Shown: positions 16,856 to 28,591 of the stretch, one piece after another | Layout: every line of letters begins with the position of its first letter | Numbering within the stretch: the first letter of the stretch is position 1 | From: Saprospiraceae bacterium | Lineage (GTDB): Bacteria > Bacteroidota > Bacteroidia > Chitinophagales > Saprospiraceae | Reading direction: 5' to 3' | DNA: 36,367 nt | NCBI GenBank assembly: GCA_020436835.1 | Contig: JAGQWZ010000366.1 | Location: forward strand, 1-36,367 | Made by a program: the position numbers and the translations under genes | The notes under the pieces: model-generated | What the model saw: the letters and a program-made list of their open reading frames with translations, nothing else | What the model was told of the DNA's origin: nothing | The model's database searches: none

Positions 16856-19800
16856 ATTAAAGAGTTTCGAAATACCCTCCTCTTTTGGATTCTAACCGCC
16901 TTATTGTTAATAGTAGCCGGTTATACACATTATTCCTTTTACCAAAGGGATAGTATCGATATCGCAAGAACCAAGTTTGAAAATTATCTTTCGAAGGCTG
17001 AATCGGAAATTAATGACATCGTCAACGATCCAGCATTTCTTCAGTCCATTATCAATCTGTACAGTGATGATGTCATCGAAAACAGGAATATTGACCGGGC
17101 CAGTGATCTGGTGAAGAAGAATTATACGATCTTTTTTTACAACCAATCAAATCGATTGGTTTCATGGACAAATGACAAGGCTCCGAGCCCGGACCTCAGT
17201 GCATACAAATTCGGTTCGTCCTACTACCTGAAGAGTCAGAATATTTACTACACACTCCACTTCACTAGGCAGATTGGAGGATCAACCTATAAAATCCTGG
17301 CTTGCATCCCGGTCCGGCTGGGTAATGCGGATGAACCATATAGTCACATAGATAAAAATCTTTCCTCCACTCTCCAGCTAACCACTACCCCGGGTATACC
17401 CATTATCACCGCTAATGGTGAAGACTTTCTCTATATCGCCAACGTGGATTTCGAGAAATTGACAAAGAAAGAAGTCAGAATATTGCTTTTCCTCTATTTC
17501 CTTGCTTTTTTATCTCTGGCAGTACTCATACACCGAATTGCTTATTTGGTAAAAGATAAAATCGGGATATGGCCCGCAGTCGGCTTTTTCCTATTCACTA
17601 CGATCGGTATCCGCCTCGTTTCCTACTTATTCGATTTTACTGATCAATTTAGTGTTTTAAAATTATTCAGCCCCTCAGTCACTGCTCCGGCATTTTCTAA
17701 CTCGCTGGGAAATATTTTAATCAATGTAATTCTTCTTCTTTGGATCTCGGTATTTCTGATCAATAATCTGGATTTACGAAAATTGAACCACCTTAAGCCG
17801 CTTCAAAAGACAGTCGCATCTTTTGTAGGCTATTTTCTCATTTGCTTGGGAATGATCGGTTTAGCGAAATTCTGTGAGGCATTGATCCAGAACACCAATA
17901 TTGATTTTAATTTTGAAAGCGTTTTCAATCTGGATAGCATCAGTATTCTTGCGTTGATTGGAATTATACTGACCTTATTCAGTTTCTTTGTCTGGTCAGC
18001 AAAAATCATCTCGGTCATCCAGGATTTCCGGTTACTAATTAAGCCAAAATTATTCGCTGGCATTTCCGCCGTTTTACTTGCCCTCCCTTTGGCGTTGAAG
18101 ATCAACCCGACAATCCCTTTCTTTCAATTTGCATTGGTCGTTAGTATCTTCATCCTTCTGCTTGATATATTCCTCGAGGTAAAAACGCCGAATTTCACCT
18201 GGATCGTCCTTTGGCTGGTAGTACTGTCGGGATTCTCCTCCATTCTCATGTTTAAATATAATCGCGACAAAGATATTTATCAGCGAACGGATATTGCCAA
18301 AGCGCTCACCGAGTCAGTGGATACGGTTGCCCTGGATCAGATGATCGCATTAATTGAAGAAATGTCGGAAACAATCGATCATGTTGAAACCTGGGAAGAT
18401 GCACGAAATGTAATAAATTCTACTTATGATAATTTTTCTGCCAGTTATCTCAATACCCATTACGACTTAAGCTTTCCCAGGGCAGGAGAACTGAAGGATA
18501 GCCGGGAAATTAAATATAATAATCAGCATTTCTATCAAAGGAATGATGCTCTCGATCACTACCTGCTGACTATTGATGGAGCCCAGGGAATCAAAGTGCT
18601 GACGAGCATTCAGAAAAAGAAAAGTAATCCATATAATCCGCTCCCCGATTTCTTGCCAAAACCTAATTTTAAAAATATCCCGGAGTTGTCAGATTATGAA
18701 TATGCCATTTATAAAGACAGGAGGTGTCTGGAAAGAAGTCTCTCAGAATATAAAATGATTTTAGACGGAGACATCCCTCCTATCGGAGATACGAAAATGA
18801 TCTATCCTCCTGACCGTTCTGAATTAATTTATAATAACGGCACATATGTGACCTTAATTGGAAGAAAATTAACGGGTTTAATCAAACCGGTTTCTCTTTT
18901 CTCTTACCTCTTCGTGATTATTGTCTTGATTATCTTTATTCTTTTAATTTTAAATTCAGCATTTCCATATCTGCCGGAGGATTTCAATTTCACCCTTTCC
19001 AATCAAATATCACTTAGAAACAAGATTCAGGTCTCGGTCCTTACCCTCATCGTCTTGTCATTCATCATTATAGGAATTGTTACCGTTGTTTATTTCAGAA
19101 GTACGGCAGAAAAGAATTATGAGGACAAGTTGACACAGACCGCCTCCTCCCTGCAATATGAAATACATAGCAGGATGCAACAAGATACAATCCCAGGTTT
19201 TGATTCAATATTCAGCCAATCAATACAAAGTCTGGCTATTAAATATAATACCCACATTCAGCTATTTGATAAGATAGGCTTGTTGACGTTCAGTTCCGAT
19301 TCTACAGCTGTTGAGGCCGGTGTTTTGAAAGACAGGATGGATATCCCACCGTTGTTAGCAATAAAGAGAGGTGGTGAGTCTATTTACATTTACGAGAATA
19401 AGTCAGATCCACTGACGGACTACAATACCGCCTTTTTCTCACTAATTTCCGATGATGAGGAGTTTCTGGGATTTGCCGGGTTGCCCTACTATCCCGGACT
19501 CACGGAGGCGGCCAACAGTGTTAAAGACTTTATGGGTACGCTCTTGAATGTATACGTATTTCTCCTTTTAATAGCAGGAGCTTTTGCCCTGGCCGTAGCC
19601 AATAGTATTACCAGACCTATGACAGTCCTGGGCCAAAAACTTAAGGATTTTAAACTCGGCAAGTCGAATGAACCGATCGAATGGAAGGCTAAAGATGAGC
19701 TGGGACTGCTTATCCAGGAATACAATCAGATGATCGTGAAGCTCGACGAAAGTGCCGACCTGCTCGCACTGACAGAGAGAGAGGTGGCCTGGAGAGAAAT

Positions 19801-20491
19801 GGCTAAACAGGTAGCACATGAAATCAAGAATCCTTTGACTCCTATGCGACTAAGTATCCAACATTTGCAGCATGCCATGCAGAATGCCGATCCGATCGAG
19901 TCCAGGCAATTGGTGCAGAGGGTAGGGATGACACTTATCGAACAAATAGACAACCTTTCAAGGATCGCTGCTGAGTTTTCCACTTTTGCCAAAATGCCAA
20001 AACCCCAATACGAAAAAATCATTTTGAATGATCTGGTTGCATCGGTACACGATCTGTTCAAGAAAAGGGATGATATGGATTTCAACCTCTACGTACCGAT
20101 TGACGAGATCTATGTCAATGCGGATAAAAGTCACCTGCTGAGAGTGCTTAACAATCTCATCAAAAATGCAATACAAGCCATACCCGGTAGCCGAAGGGGA
20201 GTAATAGATATCCGTCTTGAGAAACAGGGAGATCGTGCCATCATTCAGGTCAGTGATAATGGCAAGGGGATCAGCCGGGAGATGAAGGAAAAAGTATTCT
20301 ATCCTAATTTCACCACCAAAACTTCTGGAACTGGACTGGGACTGGCTATTTCAAAAAATATCGTGGAATCCTTCGGAGGAAGGATTTACTTTGAAACAGA
20401 GGAAGGTGTAGGAACGAAATTCTACTTCGAATTGCCTTTATTGAAGAATTTTGACAATGACTACCCTTACCGGCAGGCCCTGGAACTCTAG
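16856..20491 (+). CDS. Large multi-pass sensor histidine kinase (NtrY-like)
   Basis: A membrane histidine kinase of about 1,200 residues. The first ordinary start codon in frame is TTG at 16904, but that would cut the first membrane helix in half. The frame is open back to 16853, so I place the start at the ATT at 16856, giving an N-terminus IKEFRNTLLFWILTALLLIV. A periplasmic region (about residues 35-205) is followed by roughly seven further helices, a second extracytoplasmic region, two more helices, a dCache-like sensor part and a final helix. A HAMP linker follows, then HisKA with the phosphorylated His in VAHEIKNPLTPMRLSIQHLQ (codon 19817-19819), then HATPase_c with N-box LNNLIKNAIQA, DNGKGIS, FYPNFTTK and SGTGLGLAISKNIV. 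The KNPLTP motif and architecture resemble NtrY. No response regulator gene is adjacent, so the partner is unknown. It converges on sucD with a 20-bp gap. Confidence 0.87.
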   Translation: MKEFRNTLLFWILTALLLIVAGYTHYSFYQRDSIDIARTKFENYLSKAESEINDIVNDPAFLQSIINLYSDDVIENRNIDRASDLVKKNYTIFFYNQSNRLVSWTNDKAPSPDLSAYKFGSSYYLKSQNIYYTLHFTRQIGGSTYKILACIPVRLGNADEPYSHIDKNLSSTLQLTTTPGIPIITANGEDFLYIANVDFEKLTKKEVRILLFLYFLAFLSLAVLIHRIAYLVKDKIGIWPAVGFFLFTTIGIRLVSYLFDFTDQFSVLKLFSPSVTAPAFSNSLGNILINVILLLWISVFLINNLDLRKLNHLKPLQKTVASFVGYFLICLGMIGLAKFCEALIQNTNIDFNFESVFNLDSISILALIGIILTLFSFFVWSAKIISVIQDFRLLIKPKLFAGISAVLLALPLALKINPTIPFFQFALVVSIFILLLDIFLEVKTPNFTWIVLWLVVLSGFSSILMFKYNRDKDIYQRTDIAKALTESVDTVALDQMIALIEEMSETIDHVETWEDARNVINSTYDNFSASYLNTHYDLSFPRAGELKDSREIKYNNQHFYQRNDALDHYLLTIDGAQGIKVLTSIQKKKSNPYNPLPDFLPKPNFKNIPELSDYEYAIYKDRRCLERSLSEYKMILDGDIPPIGDTKMIYPPDRSELIYNNGTYVTLIGRKLTGLIKPVSLFSYLFVIIVLIIFILLILNSAFPYLPEDFNFTLSNQISLRNKIQVSVLTLIVLSFIIIGIVTVVYFRSTAEKNYEDKLTQTASSLQYEIHSRMQQDTIPGFDSIFSQSIQSLAIKYNTHIQLFDKIGLLTFSSDSTAVEAGVLKDRMDIPPLLAIKRGGESIYIYENKSDPLTDYNTAFFSLISDDEEFLGFAGLPYYPGLTEAANSVKDFMGTLLNVYVFLLLIAGAFALAVANSITRPMTVLGQKLKDFKLGKSNEPIEWKAKDELGLLIQEYNQMIVKLDESADLLALTEREVAWREMAKQVAHEIKNPLTPMRLSIQHLQHAMQNADPIESRQLVQRVGMTLIEQIDNLSRIAAEFSTFAKMPKPQYEKIILNDLVASVHDLFKKRDDMDFNLYVPIDEIYVNADKSHLLRVLNNLIKNAIQAIPGSRRGVIDIRLEKQGDRAIIQVSDNGKGISREMKEKVFYPNFTTKTSGTGLGLAISKNIVESFGGRIYFETEEGVGTKFYFELPLLKNFDNDYPYRQALEL

Positions 20492-20511
20492 TATTGAATA
20501 GGAATCAGATG

Positions 20512-21381
20512 TTATTTTAAAGCCGCAGCCATAGTGGTTCCAATATCTGCCGGGCTTTGGACTACATGGATGCCGCATTCTTCCATGATTTTCATTTTAG
20601 CCTCTGCCGTGTCATCTTTTCCCCCAATGATAGCCCCGGCATGTCCCATTTTTCGCCCTTTGGGAGCGGTCTGGCCGGCAATAAATCCAACCACTGGTTT
20701 TGTACCGTTTTCCTTGATCCAGTGAGCAGCTTCAGCCTCCATTCCACCGCCAATCTCACCGATCATCACAATGCCCTCTGTTTCCGGATCATTCATCAGT
20801 AGTTCGACGGCTTCTTTTGTGGTAGTACCAACAATCGGATCCCCACCAATTCCAATGCAGGTCGATTGTCCTAAACCAACCCGACTCACCTGATCGACCG
20901 CCTCGTAAGTGAGTGTTCCTGACCGGGATACAATGCCAATGGTTCCCTTTTTATGGATAAACCCGGGCATGATACCCACCTTCGCTTCCTCGGGAGTTAT
21001 AACGCCAGGACAGTTAGGACCTACCAATCTAGTGGCTTTGTCAGCCAGATAGGCCTTTGCCTTGATCATATCCTGTACGGGTATACCTTCAGTAATACAA
21101 ATCACCACTTTGATTCCGGACTCAGCCGCTTCCATAATAGCATCTGCAGCAAATGCAGGAGGCACAAAAATGACGGATGTATCTGCTCCAACCTCTTTCA
21201 CCGCTTCGGCCACCGTATTGAATACCGGTTTTCCAAGGTGGGTCTGACCGCCTTTCCCCGGCGTCACTCCACCGACCACATTCGTACCATAATCAATCAT
21301 TTGTTCGGCATGGAAAGTACCTTCGGTACCCGTAAAGCCTTGCACAATAATCTTAGAATCTTTGTTTACCAATACAGACAT
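20512..21381 (-). CDS. sucD: Succinyl-CoA ligase (ADP-forming) alpha subunit
   Basis: SucD pairs with SucC to interconvert succinyl-CoA and succinate with substrate-level phosphorylation in the TCA cycle. The 289-residue length is standard. Seen: a CoA-binding Rossmann domain ([32 protein letters not shown]), VGPNCPGVI (120-128), the ligase domain ([13 protein letters not shown]) and the phosphohistidine loop KMGHAGAI with His247. sucC is not adjacent, unlike in Escherichia coli; the two genes are often apart in Bacteroidota. It is the last gene of the carA-eno-divIC-sucD series, 19 bp after the divIC-like gene, and converges with the histidine kinase gene. No clear hairpin terminator is visible in the 20-bp gap. 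Confidence 0.96.
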   Translation of the reverse strand: MSVLVNKDSKIIVQGFTGTEGTFHAEQMIDYGTNVVGGVTPGKGGQTHLGKPVFNTVAEAVKEVGADTSVIFVPPAFAADAIMEAAESGIKVVICITEGIPVQDMIKAKAYLADKATRLVGPNCPGVITPEEAKVGIMPGFIHKKGTIGIVSRSGTLTYEAVDQVSRVGLGQSTCIGIGGDPIVGTTTKEAVELLMNDPETEGIVMIGEIGGGMEAEAAHWIKENGTKPVVGFIAGQTAPKGRKMGHAGAIIGGKDDTAEAKMKIMEECGIHVVQSPADIGTTMAAALK

Positions 21382-21400
21382 GAGTTCTTTTTACTTTCTT

Positions 21401-21709
21401 TTACTGAACAATAAATACCTGTTCCCCCGGTCTTTTCATAAAATACTTTTCCCGGGCATACTTTTCTTTATTTGAAATTATATCCTGTTGCAGTAGACGG
21501 GTAGCCTCGGTCTCCCGAATGAGAAATTCCTTCTCATCTTCTAGTTTATCAATGGTACGGCCGAGACTCCATTGCGTCACGAAGGCATTTTTATCGAAAA
21601 AGCAAATCCACACAAAGAAAATGGCAGTTGCAAAAAGGTACTTGTTTAAAAGAATTTTTGAAACCTTGCCTACCTTAGGACTTATTTTGAATCGAGACTT
21701 AGCCTTCAT
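21401..21709 (-). CDS. Septum formation initiator protein (FtsB/DivIC family)
   Basis: This small bitopic division protein (102 aa) has a basic cytoplasmic N-terminus (KAKSRFKISPKVGK), one membrane helix at about 27-42 (YLFATAIFFVWICFF), a coiled coil at about 54-85 (IDKLEDEKEFLIRETEATRL) and the terminal family motif YAREKYFMKRPGEQVFIV. FtsB/DivIC links FtsQ and FtsL in the divisome. The position directly after eno is a recurrent arrangement for this family and supports the call. FtsB and DivIC cannot be told apart by sequence here, so no symbol is given. The 48-bp gap from eno is AT-rich without a recognisable promoter. Confidence 0.87.
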   Translation of the reverse strand: MKAKSRFKISPKVGKVSKILLNKYLFATAIFFVWICFFDKNAFVTQWSLGRTIDKLEDEKEFLIRETEATRLLQQDIISNKEKYAREKYFMKRPGEQVFIVQ

Positions 21710-21757
21710 CGTTGATTATTGAGCACTTAAATATAATAACAATTTATGATATGTTAT

Positions 21758-24168
<2,411 letters not shown>

Positions 24169-24194
24169 ACTTTTTTGGTTATTCTAAACTCGTG

Positions 24195-24202
24195 CAAATA
24201 TA
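24195..24202 (-). promoter_or_regulatory. -7 box upstream of carA
   Basis: On the minus strand the sequence is TATATTTG, an exact match to TAnnTTTG, ending 26 bp before the GTG start. No good TTTG box is found 19-21 bp further upstream, so this is a partial promoter match. Confidence 0.4.
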
Positions 24203-24254
24203 GAACTAATCTGTTATTGAGCATGATGCGAAAGGGATTGCCTTTGATTTTGGG

Positions 24255-24284
24255 TAAAAAAAAAGGGCCGAATTCCGACCCTTT
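24255..24284 (-). terminator. Terminator at the end of the ribosomal protein operon
   Basis: AAAGGG (24262-24267) pairs with CCCTTT (24279-24284), and inner CG pairs extend the stem. On the minus strand the arm runs straight into eight or nine T residues. It lies 28 bp after the rplQ stop codon and separates the ribosomal operon from carA. Confidence 0.82.
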
Positions 24285-24312
24285 CCAGTTTCTTAATATC
24301 TTATTTTGCTGA

Positions 24313-24792
24313 CTATTCTTCTTCTGAACTGGAAGCAGCTGCTGTTCCGGCACCGGTGGTTTGGCTACCCCCTCCCCTTCTAGTGCGACGTCTTCTTCTT
24401 CCTTTTGATTCACCTTTGGAATTGTCATACACCTTGTTGAAATCAACAAGCTCAATCAAGGCCATTTCAGAGGCATCACTGACACGAAATCCGGTTCGAA
24501 TCACCCGTGTATATCCACCGGGTCTTTCTCCTATTGCAGCGGCCACCGGTCCAAAAAGCTCTTTAACGGCCTCTTTATTTTGCAGATAAGAAAAGACCAC
24601 CCGTCGTGAATGGGTCGAATTGTCTTTGGACTTGGTGATTAATGGTTCGATATAACGTTTCAGAGCCTTCGCCTTTGCCAAAGTTGTATTGATCTTTTTG
24701 TGCGTAATCAAAGCAGTAGCTAGATTCGCCATTAATGCTCTCCGGTGCCCAGTTTTTCGACCGAGCTGATTAATTTTCTTTCCGTGTCTCAT
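24313..24792 (-). CDS. rplQ: 50S ribosomal protein L17, long form with charged tail
   Basis: L17 binds 23S rRNA near the exit tunnel. The start [21 protein letters not shown] is canonical, with [28 protein letters not shown] at the end of the core, split by the [20 protein letters not shown] stretch. The core ends near residue 122. A tail of about 37 residues follows: first basic ([13 protein letters not shown]), then Ala/Ser and a final SSSEEE. A tail of this type is known from Bacteroidota L17 and makes the protein 159 aa rather than about 120. It is last in the operon, 80 bp after rpoA, and is followed by a terminator. Confidence 0.97.
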   Translation of the reverse strand: MRHGKKINQLGRKTGHRRALMANLATALITHKKINTTLAKAKALKRYIEPLITKSKDNSTHSRRVVFSYLQNKEAVKELFGPVAAAIGERPGGYTRVIRTGFRVSDASEMALIELVDFNKVYDNSKGESKGRRRRRTRRGGGSQTTGAGTAAASSSEEE

Positions 24793-24872
24793 GTTGATTA
24801 AGAATTTATAAACATCGCAACACCCGGGAGCAAAATCTCAACCAGGGTTATTGCATTCAATTATTATCAAAT

Positions 24873-25871
24873 TTAGTCCTGATCCAGCTGGTACGGTGCC
24901 AGATCCATTCCAAAAGTCAAACCCTTCATGGCCAGAAGTTCTTCTATTTCTACCAGAGATTTCTTACCGAAGTTTCTAAACTTAAGGAGCTCATGCATCT
25001 CATACTGAACTAATTCACCCAGTGAATTGATCTTAGCTGCTTTCAGACAGTTGTATGCTCTCACTGAAAGATCAAGGTCTTCGAGAGAGGTCTTCAACAG
25101 CTTTCGCATATGCAATATATGCTCATCTACCACAGTGTCTTCGCTGCGGGCAGCATCATCGAAGGTTATATTCTCATCGGTGATAAGAATCAGGTGTTGT
25201 ATCAGTATACGGGAGGCCTCTTTTATTGCCTCCTCGGGATGGATCGTTCCATCGGTTTTCACGGTGATGGTCAGTTTTTCGTAGTCCGTCTGCTGTCCAA
25301 CCCTCGTATTCTCAATCTGGTAAGAGACGTTCTTAATCGGAGTGTAAATGGCATCAACGGGCACTACACCGATAGGAGCATCTTTAGGTAGGTTTTCGTC
25401 AGCCGGCATATATCCGCGACCTTTCGTCACCGTAAACTCCATTTCCAGATTGACCGAGGTATCCATAAAACAAACATGCAGATCCGGGTTCATCACCTTG
25501 AAGATGTTGGTGTGTTCCTCAATATCGCCTGCTTTAAATTCGTCCTTGCCCCGGAGGGTAATATAGATCTTCTCCTCACTCAGATCACCATCAGTGATAA
25601 CTGGCTTTAGTCTGATTTGCTTGATATTTAAGATGATATCGACTACATCTTCCATCACGCCCTTAATGGTAGAGAATTCATGGTCGATTCCAGCAATTCG
25701 AACGGCCGAAATAGCATGTCCTTCCAGGGAAGAAAGGAGCACCCGGCGCAGAGAATTTCCTATCGTTTGCCCGAATCCTGGTTCCAATGGTTTAAACTCA
25801 AAAGTACCTTCAAAGTCATCTGATTTTTGAAGGAGTATTTTATTAGGTTTCTGAAAATTTAGAATACTCAT
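24873..25871 (-). CDS. rpoA: RNA polymerase alpha subunit
   Basis: Alpha nucleates RNA polymerase assembly and contacts UP elements and activators. The protein has 332 residues. The N-terminal dimerisation domain is shown by FEFKPLEPGFGQTIGNSLRR and LLSSLEGHAISAVRI. The C-terminal domain carries the helix-hairpin-helix stretch LSVRAYNCLKAAKINSLGEL with KFRNFGKKSLVEIEELL. An acidic linker near 245 joins them. Order rpsD-rpoA-rplQ is the classic alpha-operon end. Confidence 0.98.
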   Translation of the reverse strand: MSILNFQKPNKILLQKSDDFEGTFEFKPLEPGFGQTIGNSLRRVLLSSLEGHAISAVRIAGIDHEFSTIKGVMEDVVDIILNIKQIRLKPVITDGDLSEEKIYITLRGKDEFKAGDIEEHTNIFKVMNPDLHVCFMDTSVNLEMEFTVTKGRGYMPADENLPKDAPIGVVPVDAIYTPIKNVSYQIENTRVGQQTDYEKLTITVKTDGTIHPEEAIKEASRILIQHLILITDENITFDDAARSEDTVVDEHILHMRKLLKTSLEDLDLSVRAYNCLKAAKINSLGELVQYEMHELLKFRNFGKKSLVEIEELLAMKGLTFGMDLAPYQLDQD

Positions 25872-25931
25872 GATGATTCAAACTTGATAAGAAAAGTTGG
25901 AAAAAATGATAAAATTGGTCAAGCCCAGGTA

Positions 25932-26543
25932 TTACTTAGAATACAATTCGACGATGAGCTGCTCGTTGATATTCTCTGGAACTTGTTCTCTGGTAGGATA
26001 TTCAAGAAACCTACCTTCCAGCTTGTCGCTGTTAAACTCCAGCCAGGGAAATTTACGAGCTTCTGCTTTGGTCTGTACATGGTCTCTGATCACCTCCAGA
26101 CCTTGAGATTTATTCCTGACAGAGACAATATCTCCCGGTCTCAACAGGCAGGATGGGATGTTAGTCACCACTCCATTGACCATGATATGCTTATGAGAGA
26201 CCAATTGACGGGCCTGGCGACGGGTAGTGGCAAGACCGAGACGGAAGACGGTATTGTCCAGTCGGGATTCCAGGAGTTGGAACAACACCTCACCGGTGAC
26301 TCCTCCTTTTCGACTGGCTTTCTCAAAAAGATTCCGGAATTGGCGCTCCAGAACCCCATAGGTGTACTTGGCCTTTTGCTTTTCCATTAACTGGATAGCA
26401 TAGTCTGACTTTTGTCTTCTTCTTCGCTTGTTTCCATGCTCACCCGGACCATACTTTCGACGCTCGAACGACTTGTCGAATCCATAGATGGATTGACCAA
26501 AAGATCTGGACTTTTTTGTTTTTGGCCCTCTATATCTTGCCAT
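25932..26543 (-). CDS. rpsD: 30S ribosomal protein S4
   Basis: S4 starts assembly of the 16S 5' domain. The 203 residues carry the N-terminal [17 protein letters not shown] region, a basic [19 protein letters not shown] stretch and an S4 RNA-binding domain ([29 protein letters not shown]). No CxxC zinc motif is present near the N-terminus, so it is the zinc-free form. In other bacteria S4 represses the alpha operon; no matching leader structure was recognised here. It lies 60 bp upstream of rpoA. Confidence 0.98.
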   Translation of the reverse strand: MARYRGPKTKKSRSFGQSIYGFDKSFERRKYGPGEHGNKRRRRQKSDYAIQLMEKQKAKYTYGVLERQFRNLFEKASRKGGVTGEVLFQLLESRLDNTVFRLGLATTRRQARQLVSHKHIMVNGVVTNIPSCLLRPGDIVSVRNKSQGLEVIRDHVQTKAEARKFPWLEFNSDKLEGRFLEYPTREQVPENINEQLIVELYSK

Positions 26544-26589
26544 AGTATTTGCTTATTTTAACGCGACTTCTGACGGAAAATTTAAAATC

Positions 26590-26970
26590 TTAAACCCTTC
26601 TTCTCTTGGGAGGTCTGCAACCATTATGTGGAATTGGAGTAACGTCCTGGATCCTCCGAATCTTGATGCCTGCTGTATCAATCGCACGGATTGCAGCTTC
26701 TCTACCCGAACCAGGGCCTTTTACAAAGACTTCAGCCATACGCATACCTGCATCATATGCCGTGCGTGCTGCATCAGCAGCAGCTACCTGAGCGGCATAT
26801 GGTGTATTCTTCTTCGAACCCCTAAAACCCGCTTTACCGGCAGATGCCCAGGATACAACCTGACCTTGCTTGTTGGTTAGAGAAATTATGATGTTGTTGA
26901 AACTGGCCTGAATATATACCAAGCCTTCAGATTCAACTTTTACTTTTCTTTTTTTCTTCGCCTTTGCCAT
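26590..26970 (-). CDS. rpsK: 30S ribosomal protein S11
   Basis: S11 forms part of the 30S platform beside the E site. The 126-residue protein shows the usual core [58 protein letters not shown] and the basic end [13 protein letters not shown] lysine-rich start ([13 protein letters not shown]) replaces the longer Escherichia coli extension. It is flanked by rpsM and rpsD with gaps of 48 and 46 bp. Confidence 0.98.
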   Translation of the reverse strand: MAKAKKKRKVKVESEGLVYIQASFNNIIISLTNKQGQVVSWASAGKAGFRGSKKNTPYAAQVAAADAARTAYDAGMRMAEVFVKGPGSGREAAIRAIDTAGIKIRRIQDVTPIPHNGCRPPKRRRV

Positions 26971-27018
26971 ACTTTACCTGTTGAAAAGAGGGTCAAGAGG
27001 AGACCCGGAGGTCAGTTA

Positions 27019-27396
27019 TTATTTAGTTACTTTCTTTTTATTCGCCACAGTTTTTCTTCTGCCCTTACGAGTTCGGGCATTGGTACGGGTTCTTTGACCT
27101 CGCACCGGCAAACCTTTACGGTGTCTTAAGCCGCGATACGAAGCAATATCCATCAATCGTTTGATGTTTAACTGCACTTCGCTTCTAAGTTCACCTTCCA
27201 CCTTATGCTCTTCCTGAATGATAGAAGATATCTCCCGCACATTGTCGTCGGTCCAGGCTTCCACTTTGGTATTCTCGTCTATACCGGCCTGAGTCAAAAT
27301 CTGCCTTGCTTTTGATCTGCCAATGCCAAAAATGTAGGTCAAACCAATGACACCACGCTTGGATCGGGGTAAATCAACACCTGCTATTCTTGCCAT
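27019..27396 (-). CDS. rpsM: 30S ribosomal protein S13
   Basis: S13 sits in the 30S head, bridges to the 50S subunit and touches P-site tRNA. The 125 residues contain the start [25 protein letters not shown] motif, a helix-hairpin-helix [11 protein letters not shown], the conserved [19 protein letters not shown] loop and a basic C-terminal tail ([19 protein letters not shown]) that reaches the tRNA. It starts 10 bp after rpmJ. Confidence 0.97.
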   Translation of the reverse strand: MARIAGVDLPRSKRGVIGLTYIFGIGRSKARQILTQAGIDENTKVEAWTDDNVREISSIIQEEHKVEGELRSEVQLNIKRLMDIASYRGLRHRKGLPVRGQRTRTNARTRKGRRKTVANKKKVTK

Positions 27397-27406
27397 ATCC
27401 TACAGT

Positions 27407-27523
27407 TTATCCCTGTCGTTGCTTAAACTTGGGGTTTTTTTTGTTAATTACGTATAATTTGCCCTTTCGACGCACGATCTTGCAGTCAGCAGATCTCTTT
27501 TTAATAGATGCTCGAACCTTCAT
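27407..27523 (-). CDS. rpmJ: 50S ribosomal protein L36, zinc-free form
   Basis: This 38-codon gene lies between infA and rpsM, its standard place, with gaps of 7 and 10 bp. The translation starts [20 protein letters not shown] and ends [12 protein letters not shown]36 of the zinc type has a CxxC and a later Cys and His. Here the first Cys is Ser (residue 11), the third is lost (INKKNP) and the His before KQRQG is Phe, leaving only Cys14. This C-minus form is usual in Bacteroidota. The identity is clear despite the small size. Confidence 0.95.
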   Translation of the reverse strand: MKVRASIKKRSADCKIVRRKGKLYVINKKNPKFKQRQG

Positions 27524-27530
27524 GAGTTTA

Positions 27531-27749
27531 CTATTTATAACGGTAAATTATCCGACCTCGAGAAAGATCATATGGAGACATTTCGACTGAAACCTTATCT
27601 CCAGGCAGTATACGGATGTAGTGCATACGCATCTTACCGGAGATCGTTGCGATGATCTGATGATCGTTTTCCAATCTCACCCTAAACATTGCATTTGAGA
27701 GAGCTTCCTCTATTGTCCCATCTTGTTTTATTAGCTCTTGTTTGGCCAT
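27531..27749 (-). CDS. infA: Translation initiation factor IF-1
   Basis: IF-1 blocks the A site and assists IF-2 and IF-3 during initiation. The 72 residues form one OB-fold S1 domain: [59 protein letters not shown] and the end [10 protein letters not shown]. The length is exactly that of the family. It lies between map (24 bp) and rpmJ (7 bp). Confidence 0.98.
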   Translation of the reverse strand: MAKQELIKQDGTIEEALSNAMFRVRLENDHQIIATISGKMRMHYIRILPGDKVSVEMSPYDLSRGRIIYRYK

Positions 27750-27773
27750 ACTCGAAAATCGGAGTGCAAATAT

Positions 27774-28583
27774 CTAATTTTTTTTCAAAATTTCCTTAAG
27801 ATTTGGATTATTTTTGACAGCAATCTGGATCCCAGAGTGATCGGACAGAATATCTGCGGCTTCCTTACCGATCGCTACCGTATGCTCATAATGCGCCGAA
27901 GGTTGCCGGTCTTTGGTAAGAATAGTCCATCCGTCATTGGTCTGCATCACCTGTCTAACACCCAGATTGACCATAGGTTCAATTGCAATGACCATACCTT
28001 CTTTAAGCTTCGTACCTGATCCGCGTCTACCATAGTTGGGTACTTCAGGGGCTTCATGCAAATTCTTGCCAACTCCATGACCAACCAACTCCCGAACAAC
28101 TCCATAATGGTGTTCGCGCTCGCAGTACGCTTGAATTGCAAAGCCGATATCACCGATTCGCTTTCCGTCTACAGCTTGAGCAATGCCGAGATAAAGCGAT
28201 TCGTTCGTCACTTCCAACAGACGCAAGACCTCATCCTTAACATCACCCAGGGCAAAGGTAAACGCAGAGTCACCGTAAAACTCCTCTTTGATCGATCCAC
28301 AATCAACTGATACAATATCACCATCTTCAAATGGGATTTCATTGGGTATACCATGCACTACACATTCATTCCTCGAGATACAAAGCGTGGCAGGAAAACC
28401 ATGGTGCCCCTTGAAACCCGGTACTGCTCCCATATCCCGAATCACTTCTTCAGCAGCAACATCTATCTCTAACCCAGTAACACCCGGGCGAATCATTTCT
28501 GCTACCCTAGCCAGAGCAGCACTAACGATAAGACAACTCTGCCGGATCAATTCAATCTCTTCTTCGCTCTTGTAGTGTATCAT
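27774..28583 (-). CDS. map: Methionine aminopeptidase, type I
   Basis: MetAP removes the initiator methionine from nascent proteins. The 269-residue protein has all metal and catalytic residues by position: His77 (VVHGIPNE), Asp94 (VSVDCGS), Asp105 (FYGDSA), His169 (GHGVGKNLHE), Glu202 (AIEPMV) and Glu233 (HYEHTVAIG). There is no N-terminal zinc-finger extension, so it is type Ia-like. A C-terminal extension of about 20 residues (SDHSGIQIAVKNNP onward) follows the catalytic core. adk, often between secY and map, is absent. A terminator-like hairpin lies between secY and this gene. Confidence 0.97.
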   Translation of the reverse strand: MIHYKSEEEIELIRQSCLIVSAALARVAEMIRPGVTGLEIDVAAEEVIRDMGAVPGFKGHHGFPATLCISRNECVVHGIPNEIPFEDGDIVSVDCGSIKEEFYGDSAFTFALGDVKDEVLRLLEVTNESLYLGIAQAVDGKRIGDIGFAIQAYCEREHHYGVVRELVGHGVGKNLHEAPEVPNYGRRGSGTKLKEGMVIAIEPMVNLGVRQVMQTNDGWTILTKDRQPSAHYEHTVAIGKEAADILSDHSGIQIAVKNNPNLKEILKKN

Positions 28584-28591
28584 TATTGACT

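Noticed and set aside
20492..20511. Possible terminator between the histidine kinase gene and sucD
   Set aside because: Only 20 bp separate the stop codons and no inverted repeat is visible.
24868..24875. TAAATTTG on the minus strand before rplQ
   Set aside because: It matches the -7 consensus but overlaps the rpoA stop codon and has no -33 box at a usable distance, so it is probably chance in AT-rich sequence.
26990..27006. Small GGGTC/GACCC hairpin between rpsM and rpsK
   Set aside because: A five-base stem without a T tract is too weak to call a terminator or protein-binding site.
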